From assembly GCA_030737835.1 (NCBI GenBank), contig CM060847.1:21602433-21666432 (forward strand): a DNA stretch of 64,000 nt, read 5' to 3'. Source of the DNA: Acorus gramineus. Taxonomy: Eukaryota; Streptophyta; Magnoliopsida; Acorales; Acoraceae. How positions within the stretch are numbered: position 1 is the stretch's first letter; the number at the start of each line of letters is the position of its first letter. Below the pieces are notes generated by a model that saw only the letters and a program-made list of their open reading frames with translations, was not told the DNA's origin and searched no databases. Below, piece after piece: positions 1 through 9,872 of the stretch. Made by a program: the position numbers and the translations under genes.

Positions 1-612
1 TTTTTTTAAAACAAGATGGTGTGGACTGTTATTAAAGCTGTACAGTAAAAAACTAGACACGGTCACTTGAGACACGGTCACTTTTCAATTAAGATAAGAA
101 ACCAAGCGACTGCATGTGAAATGCATTGAAAGTAATGAATGACGGCCCATGTTTGACCACGTCATTGGTCCAGCCCATTCTCAAACTTGGACACGTCACT
201 TCTTTTACGATTTCAACCCTCCAGAAGCCAATTATTTGCAGTCACATATGATCTGCGGGTTCATGTATATTCAATGTGTTGTATTGTTTGATCTCTCTCA
301 CCAGAGATGAATTATTTAATTTAATTTTTTCAGAATATTGATATTTTTGAACAGTTTTAATTGCATTATCTTTTATAATTTTTTTTTTGGATTTTTAATG
401 AATTTTTATGGGTTTTTGCATTTATGCCCCCAATAAAATATTATTTTGTCATATTCCGTGTATCCTTGCAGATAGTGATAGCAACAAGGTGGGTTGGGAC
501 GAGTTTTGAGTCCACTCACAAAAACCCATCCCAAACCCATAATGGGTTTAGTTTTTTCATTCCAAACTCATCTTAACAAACATGTAAAAAAAAACTCAAA
601 TCTGCCTTGACC
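1..612 (+). other. OPR-A 5' flank and start of intron 1
   Basis: The stretch is homologous to the promoter region of OPR-B (30900-31440) and to 38047-38676. It keeps the TGACGTGG block but lacks the TATA box and about 200 bp around the start codon that OPR-B has. After the exon-1 remnant it continues as intron-1 sequence up to the gypsy insertion site. Confidence 0.75.
157..164 (-). promoter_or_regulatory. TGACGTGG element upstream of OPR-A
   Basis: CCACGTCA on the plus strand (TGACGTGG on the minus) lies in a block conserved upstream of every OPR copy here, followed by ATTGGTCCAGCCCA. TGACG cores are known binding sites for TGA-type bZIP factors and often occur in jasmonate-responsive promoters. 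A second ACGTCAC core follows at about 193-199. Confidence 0.45.
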
Positions 613-617
613 TGTGC

Positions 618-3600
618 TGGACGCGGCAAGTGTATGTATCATATCAGAAGCCTACACAGGAGGTCAATAATATATATCATACACAAACAACTAGAATGAC
701 ACATATGCAACAAAAGGGGCTGACATGATATATACACCAAATGCGGAAGCAAAAGACTGAATCTGTGAATAAACATTCTACAGACTCGATACTCAATCAT
801 CTGTCATGTGAGAGCCAATATACACAAATACAACTGAACATATACAAACACGTGCCAAGCACGGAAATCAAATACATACAGTCAAGAAGGGATGCTGATA
901 ACCTCTGGCACTCGCGGAACGTGGCGCTGCTCCGCTACTGAAGAAATCCCTCGGAAAGCTCCAACTGCTGCTCCGGCTCTAGCTCAGGCTCAGTGACCAC
1001 TGGGGAAAAACATGTGCGAGGGGTGAGCCACACGCTCAGTGAACAGCACAACCCACGCATCACAGACAATATTTACCAATATTCCATTATTTTATCCAGC
1101 CATCAATACATAACAACAAAATCCAGTGGTTCGTACTTCGCCGAACCACCACACCCTCACCCTCACCCATCAATGGGTGACATAGGCTATTGGGACTGAT
1201 AATCATTCATTCACAAATCCAGTAGGTCGCTCATCGCCAACCCACTACACCCTCACCCTCACCCTACCACGGGTGACATAGGATTTTGGGACTGACTAGG
1301 CTGTTGGTCACCCTTGGTCCACCGATAGTCTCTCCCTCCACTCCGTAGGCCGCCTGGTCTACTCCCACATTCAGCACAGTCCGAAACCAAATCAGGAGGT
1401 GCCTACTAATGGGAGCCCTCTGTCAGGAAGGCCCTGTCTAACGCTGGGGGTAGCCTCTACCGAATCCAACGCAGGGAACAGAACAGCCTATCCATACGCA
1501 TATGATCCACTCGGATCAGCCAACTACATATCATTACAACTCAAATGTCATGAATTCCTCTGAATTCAACCAGGTGCATCATCAAGATGCGGGGAACATG
1601 TACAAAAATCAGCAAGGCTGGAATATCATTGGGGGAAAGAAACTCGGAAGGGCGGCGTGAGTTCCCGTTATAGGATACCCCGACAACCAAACAAGGAACA
1701 CGGAGTACCCTAACCCGGGTCTCACCGCTGTCCTTGCAAGGCCCCTCCCCTATAATATCTACCAACTATACTAATAATTATACCAATCATACAATCATTA
1801 CATATAATATTATTGGGACTAGAACCTTGGGAGGGCAGCCCGAGGTCCCGATACAGGACATCCCGACAACCAAACAAGGAACACGGAGTACCCTAACACG
1901 GGTCTCAGCGTTGACCTCGCAAGGCTCCTCCCTATAATATTATCCTAAGGCATGCGATCTAACAGATACCAGCATTTAATTTAATAAATAAACTAGTAGG
2001 ACGCATGCATAGGCCGGGGTTTCCTAGCATGAAAACCAGGGGACATGCTGCATGGCTCATACGCATATCCTAAGGGTGCAAGTCCCTAACATAAAAGCCT
2101 AGGGTAGCATGCATTCTACATTTTCATCATGCTCACATGCAATACATATTATTACAGGTTAATATAATCCACGGTGCCCCAGGAGAGGTCGGTATACGCC
2201 CAAGTGCGTATAACACCTCTCTACTGGGTTAGATTGTCCCACTCACCAGTATCTGGGTCGTCGCGCGACCGCCCGTCTAGATCTGCAAGGTAGACATTCA
2301 ATGGTGAGTTAAAATCCACAAATACTACAAAATACATAAACCCACAATTAAACTCCCAACACTCGGGCAAACGTGCATACGACCCGCACGCACGCTAGCC
2401 CGAGCACTCCGACAACCACCCGCACGGCCGGCCACCACCCGCACGGCCACCCGACCGCCCGGACGCGCCGCCGCGCCTCAGCCCGCGCACTCCGCGCACC
2501 GCCCGGGGCTCCGCGCGTCCACCGAGCCCAGCCGCGGCAGCCCGCACGCGCCCCGCACGCCGTGCGCTGGCCCGCGAGCACCCCGCACGCCCCCGCGCGC
2601 GGCGCCTCGCCCCCGCGCACACCATCCCTGCCTTGCCGCGCCCCGCGCACGCCTCGCGCGCGCCTCCTCGCCCCGCGCGCACCACGGCCGCCTCGCCGCG
2701 CCCTCCGCGCGCACTCTGCACACCCGCGCGCACTGCCTAGCACCTCTGCCACCACCCCGCGCACGCCTAGCACCTCTGCCACCACCCCGCGCACGCCTAG
2801 CACCTCGGCCACTACCTCGCGCACGCCCCCGACCAGCCCCTCGCGCCGGACCCGCGCGACCAGCTCCTCGCGCGCAGCTCGCCATCAGCCCCCTCGCACA
2901 CAGCCGCACGGACAGCCCTGCGCACAGCCGCCCGAGCAGCTCCCCGCACCAGACCCGCGCGCACTCGCGCGCACGCCGCGCACACACGCCCGCGCATGCA
3001 CGCGCGCGTGCCCGCGCGCGCCCGGCCTGCGCGCCGCCTGGGTCGCTGCCGCTGCTGCCTGCGCCCGAGGACGTCTCCCACCTGCCCGAGCACCACCAAC
3101 CACCCCTCACACTGCCGCCGACCACCTCCAACCACCTTCGACCACCCTCCGACGACCCCCACTGCCACCGACCACCTCCCAACCACAAAACCCCCCCCTA
3201 GCAATCATCTAGACAAGAAAAAGAGGGAAAGGAGGCTTACCGAGGGGAGGAAGAGGCGTCCGGTGGATCTCCACGCGCCGAAACCCTTCCCAAAAGCCTT
3301 CTCACGCCCCGATCTATCACGGCCCTCGATTTGGCTCGAAACAGAGGAGAGAGAGGGGAGGTCGGGGAGGCTAGGATCGTCGGAATTCGGATTTGAAGAC
3401 ACCGGAGCGTAGATCGGGACCCGATCTACACTTCCCGTGCTTTAGGTTTTTGATTTTGAGGGGTGTAGGGGGCTCAAACGGAAGAAAAACGGAGGAGAGG
3501 AGAGAGAGAGAGCAGTCGGGAAGATGATGAATAGTGTTTAGATATTTTTGATTCCTTTTAAGTAGAGCGCGACTTAAAAACCCGGATACGCCCCGGAACT

Positions 3601-3825
3601 GCGAAATTTTTGCAAACGATGCCAGAATTCGATGAAATTTTCATGAGAGGCCAGAAATGGCACCAGGACACCAAATATGCAGTTAGATTTCCAATCGGAG
3701 TCCTCTAGCTCAGACGATAGCTAACAGTCTGAAAATAAGCGGTTCCGACCAAAACCCTAAAAATTTTAAAACTGCCAGGACGCTCTAACGGTTACCAGCA
3801 GGCTAAAAGTGACACAAATATAACA
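618..3825 (-). repeat. 3' LTR of the gypsy element (3208 bp)
   Basis: It matches 6641-9867 along its length and ends in CA at 3825, next to the polypurine tract. Its outer end begins TGGACGCGG, whereas the partner LTR begins TGTCACGCCCC before reaching the same GACGCGG. About 26 bp are therefore missing just inside the terminus. It contains two blocks of CACCCTCACCCTCACCC-type repeats (about 1150-1260) and a GC-rich segment (2380-3190). Confidence 0.92.
2283..3240 (-). other. Putative LTR intron enclosing GC-rich low-complexity DNA (gypsy 3' LTR)
   Basis: On the minus strand a donor-like site (CCTCG|GTAAGCC) and an acceptor-like site (CCTTGCAG|ATCT) flank a ~0.8-kb segment of CGCGC/GCACGC repeats (2380-3190). 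The same layout recurs in the two family-Y LTRs. Long Arg/Ala/Pro frames in this segment on both strands are compositional artefacts. Splicing is inferred from the consensus only. Confidence 0.4.
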
Positions 3826-3840
3826 TTCTTCCCCCCTTAG
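3826..3840 (-). promoter_or_regulatory. Polypurine tract of the gypsy element
   Basis: On the minus strand the purine run AAGGGGGGAAGAA directly precedes the TG of the 3' LTR. This is the expected plus-strand primer for reverse transcription and fixes the element's orientation. Confidence 0.85.
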
Positions 3841-3915
3841 GAAATTTTGTCCTCAAAATATGCAAAAACATCTAGGAGGGGAAAAGATGCGTCACACCTG
3901 GCATCCCTTGAGCTC

Positions 3916-4033
3916 CTAAGTGTCCTTAACACCGGAACGGTGCTGCCATCGCACCTCGACCAACTGGACGGTCTTGGTGCAGAACCTCCTCACGCGGCGG
4001 TCCATGATCTCAATCGACTGCTCCACGAATGAC
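3916..4033 (-). pseudogene. Gypsy pol C-terminal remnant (chromodomain-like)
   Basis: The minus-strand reading contains IEIMDRRVRRFCTK and VQLVEVRWQHRSG before a stop at 3916. This resembles the end of plant chromovirus polyproteins (ILDR.VR.LR.K...VLW), where a chromodomain-like tail follows integrase. It is short, and no integrase lies upstream. It shows that the parent had a full pol, since deleted. Confidence 0.6.
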
Positions 4034-4091
4034 TGTCCGGCTCAGAGACGAGCGGCTCGAACGGGATGACGTGGCAGGATCGCGGACACCT

Positions 4092-4286
4092 TTACCCAAC
4101 TGCGAACCCACCACTCCAAGACGGAGAGGTAAGAATTGGCGCTGAGGTGAGCCTCCGATAAAACTCCAGGAAGCTCTCCTCGCAAGAAGGGGACCACTCG
4201 AACCGGACATCCTTCCGAGTACGGCGGTTAAGAGGAACAGCTATCTTCGAGAGTCCCTCGTCAAGCTTCCTACAATAACCCTCCAA
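4092..4286 (-). pseudogene. Gypsy reverse transcriptase/RNase H junction remnant
   Basis: A 64-codon minus-strand frame starts MEGYCRKLDEGLSKIAVPL and continues with EESFLEFYRRLTSAPIL. This is the thumb/connection motif after Ty3/gypsy RT (F..IA.PL..LT.K...F.W...CE.SF..LK..L..APIL). The catalytic YxDD block and RNase H proper are missing. It lies between the LTR-like segment and the pol tail, all in element orientation. Confidence 0.75.
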
Positions 4287-4439
4287 CTCGGGAAGCTCCG
4301 AATCCTTGCGGGGTTCGACGGCCTACGCCAATTCGACATAGCAAACGTCTTACCCGGGTCCACAGATATGCCTTCACCAGAAACCACTCAGCCCAAAAGG
4401 CCTTAACCTCTAACCAAACTCGCACTTGATCTCTCATCT

Positions 4440-5210
4440 ATCTGATGCTTCCATGGCATCCCTTACCTGGGAAAAGAAACCTCGGGAGGGCACCATGGAA
4501 TCCCGATATAGGATACCCCAACAACCAAACAAGGAACACGAGGTACCCTAGCCCGGGTTCCAACGCCGACCTCACAAGGCCCCTTAATCCAGAAAGGAAC
4601 ACTGGAAGAAGACATCATTTAAAAGAACACCATCAACTCCTCCGGATCATCTACCTCTAGATGATCACCCAACGATGTCATTCAACATCCTTTGCAAGAC
4701 CGAACCCAACATCATTGGGAACGGTCCAACAGAAATTGGGTCACGAGCGACCCGCCTTCGCCTCATCCACACCCTCACTCCCGAAAGGAGACATTTTGGG
4801 ACTTTGGGAGAGACTTAGACTGCTCTCCACCCCTGGTCCACCGCTAGCCTCTCCCCGCTCCGTAGCTCGCCTGGTCCTTTGACCGGGAGCCTGTCTAACG
4901 CCGGGGCTGTACTACACGGATCCAACTAAGGGGAGAGCGATTCAACGCTCGCGACACCATTCAATAATCTCTTACCGGGTAGCCCCTACCTAGCATACTC
5001 CCAAATTCAGTACCCCTCCGACTGCATCGGCGGTACCTACTGATGGGAACTCACTGCCAAGACGGCTATAACCCGGCTTCCTTAACCCAAACAACCGCTC
5101 TTGACACACACTCCTCCAGATACCCCACACACTTGCATAATAACCACCAATTACACACACCTATCCTTATACTAGAAAGCTGGGAACACAAGATGATACC
5201 TCGAACCATG
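4440..5210 (-). repeat. Foreign LTR-derived segment inside the gypsy element
   Basis: Read on the minus strand, this stretch parallels 61240-62000 of the solo LTR at 58489-62520, including GGTACC(G/A)CCGATGCAGTCGG, the GGATCCGTGTAG block and GCGTTAGACAGGCT. It is in the same orientation as gag and replaces protease and most of RT. The element is therefore a chimera of one family's gag with another family's LTR sequence. The gag ORF runs into it, supplying its last ~45 codons. Confidence 0.7.
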
Positions 5211-6523
5211 ACACCCGAAGGCTGCGCCTCCTCGGCCGTAAGCGCTGCAACTCTGCCTTGAACCAACCGCGGCTGAGGAGCAGGGGCACGCCTCGCCGGC
5301 TGCACTGGCTGCTGCTGGCGCTGAGGCTGCTGCTGCTGCTGGCGCGGAAGCTGCTGCTGCAAGAACGGCGGCTGCTGAGGTGGCACTCGGGGTCGGCCAG
5401 CATCAGGGCAATTGTATCTGATATGCCCGATGCGCTGACAATGGAAACAGCGCCGCCTCTCCGGTTGCCAGGACTGGATGGGCACTGCTGCAATGGGTGT
5501 CGGATCCCATACTGGCACCGCATCTGCTGGAGGAGAGGCAGCCGCTGACTGCTCGAAGCGGGGCCTCTTCCTCTTGCGCTGCCCCTGGTCCTGACTCCCG
5601 GAAGGACCCTGATCTGAAGAAGGGGTCGGAGCCCGCACTTGAATCCCGAGGTCTCTCTCGACGGTCTTCGCCCGAGACACTACGTCGGAGTACCTCGTGA
5701 AAGCGTGGGCAGTGACGTGCACCCGGATAGCGCTGCTGAGACCCAGCTCGAATCGCCGGCACCTCGTGACCTCGTCCATCACCAAGGCTGGAGCAAATCT
5801 GGACAGACTCGTGAAGCGCGTAGAGTAGTCAGCGACGGACATAGTGCCCTGAGTCAGCTGCTCGAACTCCCGCTCCACTAGCTGTCGCGTCGAGAACGGA
5901 AAATACTCGTCCAGAAAATGCCTCCGGAAACCCGCCCAAGAAAGCTGCTCCACTCCCTCTGGAATGTCCACCACTCGGGTAGCCCACCAATCAGCGGCGT
6001 CACCCTTCAGCATGAAGGTGGCCAGGGCGACTCGCTGGCGATCGGTGCAAAGCATGGCCGCGAAAATGGTATCCACCTCCCTCAACCAACGCTCTGGCGC
6101 AAGAGGATCTGCCGACTGCCCATGAAACTCGGGAGGATGGAGCTTTAGAAAGGCGTTGAGGCCGCTCTGCTGCACTCGCGCTGCCGCCTCTAGCTCCTCC
6201 TCCCTCTGCAGGGGATCCTCAACTCTCACTGCCGGAACTGCCACAGGAACTGGGGGTACATCGGGTACCACAGGCGGATCTACCACCAAGGGGACCGGCG
6301 GAACTGCCTCGCGGGTCACCCTCAGCTCCTGAATCTCCCTAGCCTGCTCTGCCAACATCCGCGTCTGTGTCTCCACCAAATCAGCCAACCGAGCGAAAGC
6401 ACGCTCCCAAGCAGGAGGCTCCTGCGTCAAGGGCTCTCCGGTAGCATCCTCGTCTCTGGTAGGTCCGGAAACCTCCAAAGACCGAGAGGGACCTCGTCCG
6501 CGCCGTCCTCTGCGAGGAGGCAT
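5066..6523 (-). CDS. gag: Gypsy Gag polyprotein (capsid + zinc knuckle), altered C-terminus
   Basis: The 485-residue ORF begins MPPRRGRRGRG. Residues about 35-70 form a short amphipathic coiled-coil-like stretch (LADLVETQTRMLAEQ). Residues 140-292 match the Retrotrans_gag capsid domain (ERWLREVDTIF; GDAADWWATR; FLDEYFP; YSTRFTSLSRFAP). A basic Gln/Pro-rich region follows. A CCHC zinc knuckle, CX2CX4HX4C, lies at residues 359-372 for RNA binding. A Gln-rich tract (about 388-406) precedes AALTAEEAQ, the usual entry to protease. There the frame leaves pol: about the last 45 residues come from LTR-like sequence. The protein would assemble virus-like particles in the cytoplasm. The start is the first Met after the tRNA primer site. 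The frame is fully open. Confidence 0.9.
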   Translation of the reverse strand: MPPRRGRRGRGPSRSLEVSGPTRDEDATGEPLTQEPPAWERAFARLADLVETQTRMLAEQAREIQELRVTREAVPPVPLVVDPPVVPDVPPVPVAVPAVRVEDPLQREEELEAAARVQQSGLNAFLKLHPPEFHGQSADPLAPERWLREVDTIFAAMLCTDRQRVALATFMLKGDAADWWATRVVDIPEGVEQLSWAGFRRHFLDEYFPFSTRQLVEREFEQLTQGTMSVADYSTRFTSLSRFAPALVMDEVTRCRRFELGLSSAIRVHVTAHAFTRYSDVVSRAKTVERDLGIQVRAPTPSSDQGPSGSQDQGQRKRKRPRFEQSAAASPPADAVPVWDPTPIAAVPIQSWQPERRRCFHCQRIGHIRYNCPDAGRPRVPPQQPPFLQQQLPRQQQQQPQRQQQPVQPARRAPAPQPRLVQGRVAALTAEEAQPSGVMVRGIILCSQLSSIRIGVCNWWLLCKCVGYLEECVSRAVVWVKEAGL

Positions 6524-6623
6524 ATCAGCACCCTAAGAAAACCAGACACTAGGATCAGAATACTCACATCAAAATCCTAGGACTCATCTCTACGAAAGAG
6601 ACTATTGGCTCTGACAGGACCAG

Positions 6624-6635
6624 GCTCTGATACCA
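6624..6635 (-). promoter_or_regulatory. Primer-binding site (initiator tRNA-Met), gypsy element
   Basis: GCTCTGATACCA on the plus strand (TGGTATCAGAGC on the minus) is complementary, as PBS, to the 3' end of plant initiator tRNA-Met. It lies five bases from the 5' LTR boundary at 6641. Confidence 0.92.
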
Positions 6636-6640
6636 ACTTT

Positions 6641-9600
6641 TGTCACGCCCCAGGGCGGCCAACCCAGGGACGCGGCAAGTGTATGTATCATATCAGAAGC
6701 CTACACAGGAGGTCAATAATATATATCATACACAACAACTAGAATGACACATATGCAACAAAAGGGGCTGACATGATATATACACCAAATGCGGAAGCAA
6801 AAGACTGAATCTGTGAATAAACATTCTACAGACTCGATACTCAATCATCTGTCCTGTGAGAGCCAATATACACAAATACAACTGAACATATACAAACACG
6901 TGCCAAGCACGGAAATCAAATACATACAGTCAAGAAGGGATGCTGATAACCTCTGGCACTCGCGGAACGTGGCGCTGCTCCGCTACTGAAGAAATCCCTC
7001 GGAAAGCTCCAACTGCTGCTCCGGCTCTAGCTCAGGCTCAGTGACCACTGGGGAAAAACATGTGCGAGGGGTGAGCCACACGCTCAGTGAACAGCACAAC
7101 CCACGCATCACAGACAATATTTACCAATATTCCATTATTTTATCCAGCCATCAATACATAACAACATAATCCAGTGGTTCGTACTTCGCCGAACCACCAC
7201 ACCCTCACCCTCACCCATCATGGGTGACATAGGCTATTGGGACTGATAATCATCTATTCACAAATCCAGTAGGTCGCTCATCGCCAACCCACTACACCCT
7301 CACCCTCACCCTACCACGGGTGACATAGGATTTTGGGACTGACTAGGCTGTTGGTCACCCTTGGTCCACCGATAGTCTCTCCCTCCACTCCGTAGGCCGC
7401 CTGGTCTACTCCCACATTCAGCACAGTCCGAAACCAAATCAGGAGGTGCCTACTAATGGGAGCCCTCTGTCAGGAAGGCCCTGTCTAACGCTGGGGGTAG
7501 CCTCTACCGAATCCAACGCAGGGAACAGAACAGCCTATCCATACGCATATGATCCACTCGGATCCGCCAACTACATATCATTACAACTCAAATGTCATGA
7601 ATTCCTCTGAATTCAACCAGGTGCATCATCAAGATGCGGGAACATGTACAAAAATCAGCAAGGCTGGAATATCATTGGGGGAAAGAAACTCGGAAGGGCG
7701 GCGTGAGTTCCCGTTATAGGATACCCCGACAACCAAACAAGGAACACGGAGTACCCTAACCCGGGTCTCACCGCTGTCCTTGCAAGGCCCCTCCCCTATA
7801 ATATCTACCAACTATACTAATAATTATACCAATCATACAATCATTACATATAATATTATTGGGACTAGAACCTTGGGAGGGCAGCCTGAGGTCCCGATAC
7901 AGGACATCCCGACAACCAAACAAGGAACACGGAGTACCCTAACACGGGTCTCAGCGTTGACCTCGCAAGGCTCCTCCCTATAATATTATCCTAAGGCATG
8001 CGATCTAACAGATACCAGCATTTAATTTAATAAATAAAACTAGTAGGATGCATGCATAGGCCGGGTTTCCTAGCATGTAAACAGGGGACATGCTGCATGG
8101 CTCATACGCATATCCTATGGGTGCAAGTCCCTAACAGAAAAGCCTAGGGTAACATGCATTTCTACATATTCATCAGGCTCACATGCAATACATATTATTA
8201 CAGGTTAATATAATCCACGGTGCCCCAGGAGAGGTCGGTATACGCCCAAGTGCGTATAACACCTCTCTACTGGGTTGGATTGTCCCACTCACCAGTATCT
8301 GGGTCGTCGCGCGACCGCCCGTCTAGATCTGCAAGACAGACATTCAATATGGTGAGTTAAAATCCACAAATACTACAAAATACATAAACCCACAATTAAA
8401 CTCCCAACACTCGGGCAAACGTGCATACGACCCGCACGCACGCTAGCCCGAGCACTCCGACAACCACCCGCACGGCCGGCCACCACCCGCACGGCCACCC
8501 GACCGCCCGGACGCGCCGCCGCGCCTCAGCCCGCGCACTCCGCGCACCGCCCGGGGCTCCGCGCGTCCACCGAGCCCAGCCGCGGCAGCCCGCACGCGCC
8601 CCGCACGCCGTGCGCTGGCCCGCGAGCACCCCGCACGCCCCCGCGCGCGGCGCCTCGCCCCCGCGCACACCATCCCTGCCTTGCCGCGCCCCGCGCACGC
8701 CTCGCGCGCGCCTCCTCGCCCCGCGCGCACCACGGCCGCCTCGCCGCGCCCTCCGCGCGCACTCTGCACACCCGCGCGCACTGCCTAGCACCTCTGCCAC
8801 CACCCCGCGCACGCCTAGCACCTCTGCCACACCCCGCGCACGCCTAGCACCTCGGCCACTACCTCGCGCACGCCCCCGACCAGCCCCTCGCGCCGGACCC
8901 GCGCGACCAGCTCCTCGCGCGCAGCTCGCCATCAGCCCCCTCGCACACAGCCGCACGGACAGCCCTGCGCACAGCCGCCCGAGCAGCTCCCCGCACCAGA
9001 CCCGCGCGCACTCGCGCGCACGCCGCGCGCACGCACGCCCGCGCATGCACGCGCGCGCGCCCGGCCTGCGCGCCGCCTGGGTCGCTGCCGCTGCTGCCTG
9101 CGCCCGAGGACGTCTCCCACCAGCCCGAGCACCACCAACCACCCCTCACACTGCCGCCGACCACCTCCAACCACCTTCGACCACCCTCCGACGACCCCCA
9201 CTGCCACCGACCACCTCCCAACCACAAAACCCCCCCCCTAGCAATCATCTAGACAAGAAAAAGAGGGAAAGGAGGCTTACCGAGGGGAGGAAGAGGCGTC
9301 CAGTGGATCTCCACTCGCCGAAACCCTTCCCAAAAGCCTTCTCACGCCCCGATCTATCACGGCCCTCGATTTGGCTCGAAACAGAGAGAGAGAGGGGAGG
9401 TCGGGGAGGCTAGGATCGTCGGAATTCGGATTTGAAGACACCGGAGCGTAGATCGGGACCCGATCTACACTTCCCGTGCTTTAGGTTTTTGGTTTTGAGG
9501 GGTGTAGGGGGCTCAAACGGAAGAAAAATGGAGGAGAGGAGAGAGAGAGAGCAAGTCGGGAAGATGATGAATAGTGATTAGATATTTTTGATTCCTTTTA

Positions 9601-9867
9601 AGTAGAGCGCGACTTAAAAACCCGGATACGCCCCGGAACTGCGAAATTTTTGCAAACGATGCCAGAATTCGATGAAATTTTCATGAGTGGCTTAAAATGG
9701 CACCAGGACACATAATATGCAGTTAGATTTTCAATCGGAGTCCTCTAGCTCAGACGATAGCTAACAGTCTGAAAATAAGCGGTTCCGACCAAAAACCCTA
9801 AAAAATTTTAAAACTGCCAGGACGCTCTAACGGTTACCAGCAGGCTAAAAGTGACACAAATATAACA
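6641..9867 (-). repeat. 5' LTR of the gypsy element (3227 bp)
   Basis: It runs from TGTCACGCC to ATAACA on the plus strand (TGTTAT...GTGACA on the minus) and is flanked by TSD TGTGC at 9868. It is near-identical to 618-3825. It holds the GC-rich segment (8440-9240) and putative splice sites at about 9280 (donor) and 8329 (acceptor). The block GAGCGTGTGGCTCACCCC (minus strand, near 7065-7090) is shared with other LTRs in the window. Confidence 0.93.
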
Positions 9868-9872
9868 TGTGC

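Larger units (their letters stand above)
618..9867 (-). mobile_element. Ty3/gypsy-type LTR retrotransposon, gag-only (TR-GAG-like), minus strand
   Basis: This 9.25-kb element inserted in OPR-A intron 1. The TSD is TGTGC (613-617 and 9868-9872), and the empty site survives in unit 2 near 38677-38683. LTRs are 618-3825 (3') and 6641-9867 (5'). The primer-binding site, polypurine tract and gag ORF all point to the minus strand. The internal part is only 2.8 kb: gag is open, but protease, most of reverse transcriptase and integrase are missing. It therefore resembles the non-autonomous class described as TR-GAG and would need pol in trans. The LTRs are nearly identical by eye, so insertion was recent, after the block duplication. 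Long LTRs and a chromodomain-like pol tail suggest a Del/Tekay-type chromovirus parent; this lineage call is inference. Confidence 0.92.

Noticed and set aside
1541..1937. Small LTR ORFs of 60-75 codons repeated at 7629-7983
   Set aside because: They repeat only because the LTR does. They have opposing overlapping frames and no motif.
2348..3412. Long Arg/Ala/Pro-rich open frames on both strands of the GC-rich LTR segments (also 8396-9413, 24576-25603, 59387-60178)
   Set aside because: They overlap in several frames on both strands, have no domain or codon signature, and lie in CGCGC repeat DNA inside LTRs. Absence of stops follows from composition.
6624..6635. Fragments resembling tRNA-Met (also at 20419 and 49803)
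   Set aside because: Only 12 bases match the tRNA 3' end, adjacent to LTRs. They are primer-binding sites, not tRNA genes.
618..9867. Reading the two near-identical 3.2-kb blocks as a tandem gene duplication
   Set aside because: Primer site, polypurine tract, 5-bp TSD and gag between the blocks show that they are LTRs of one element.
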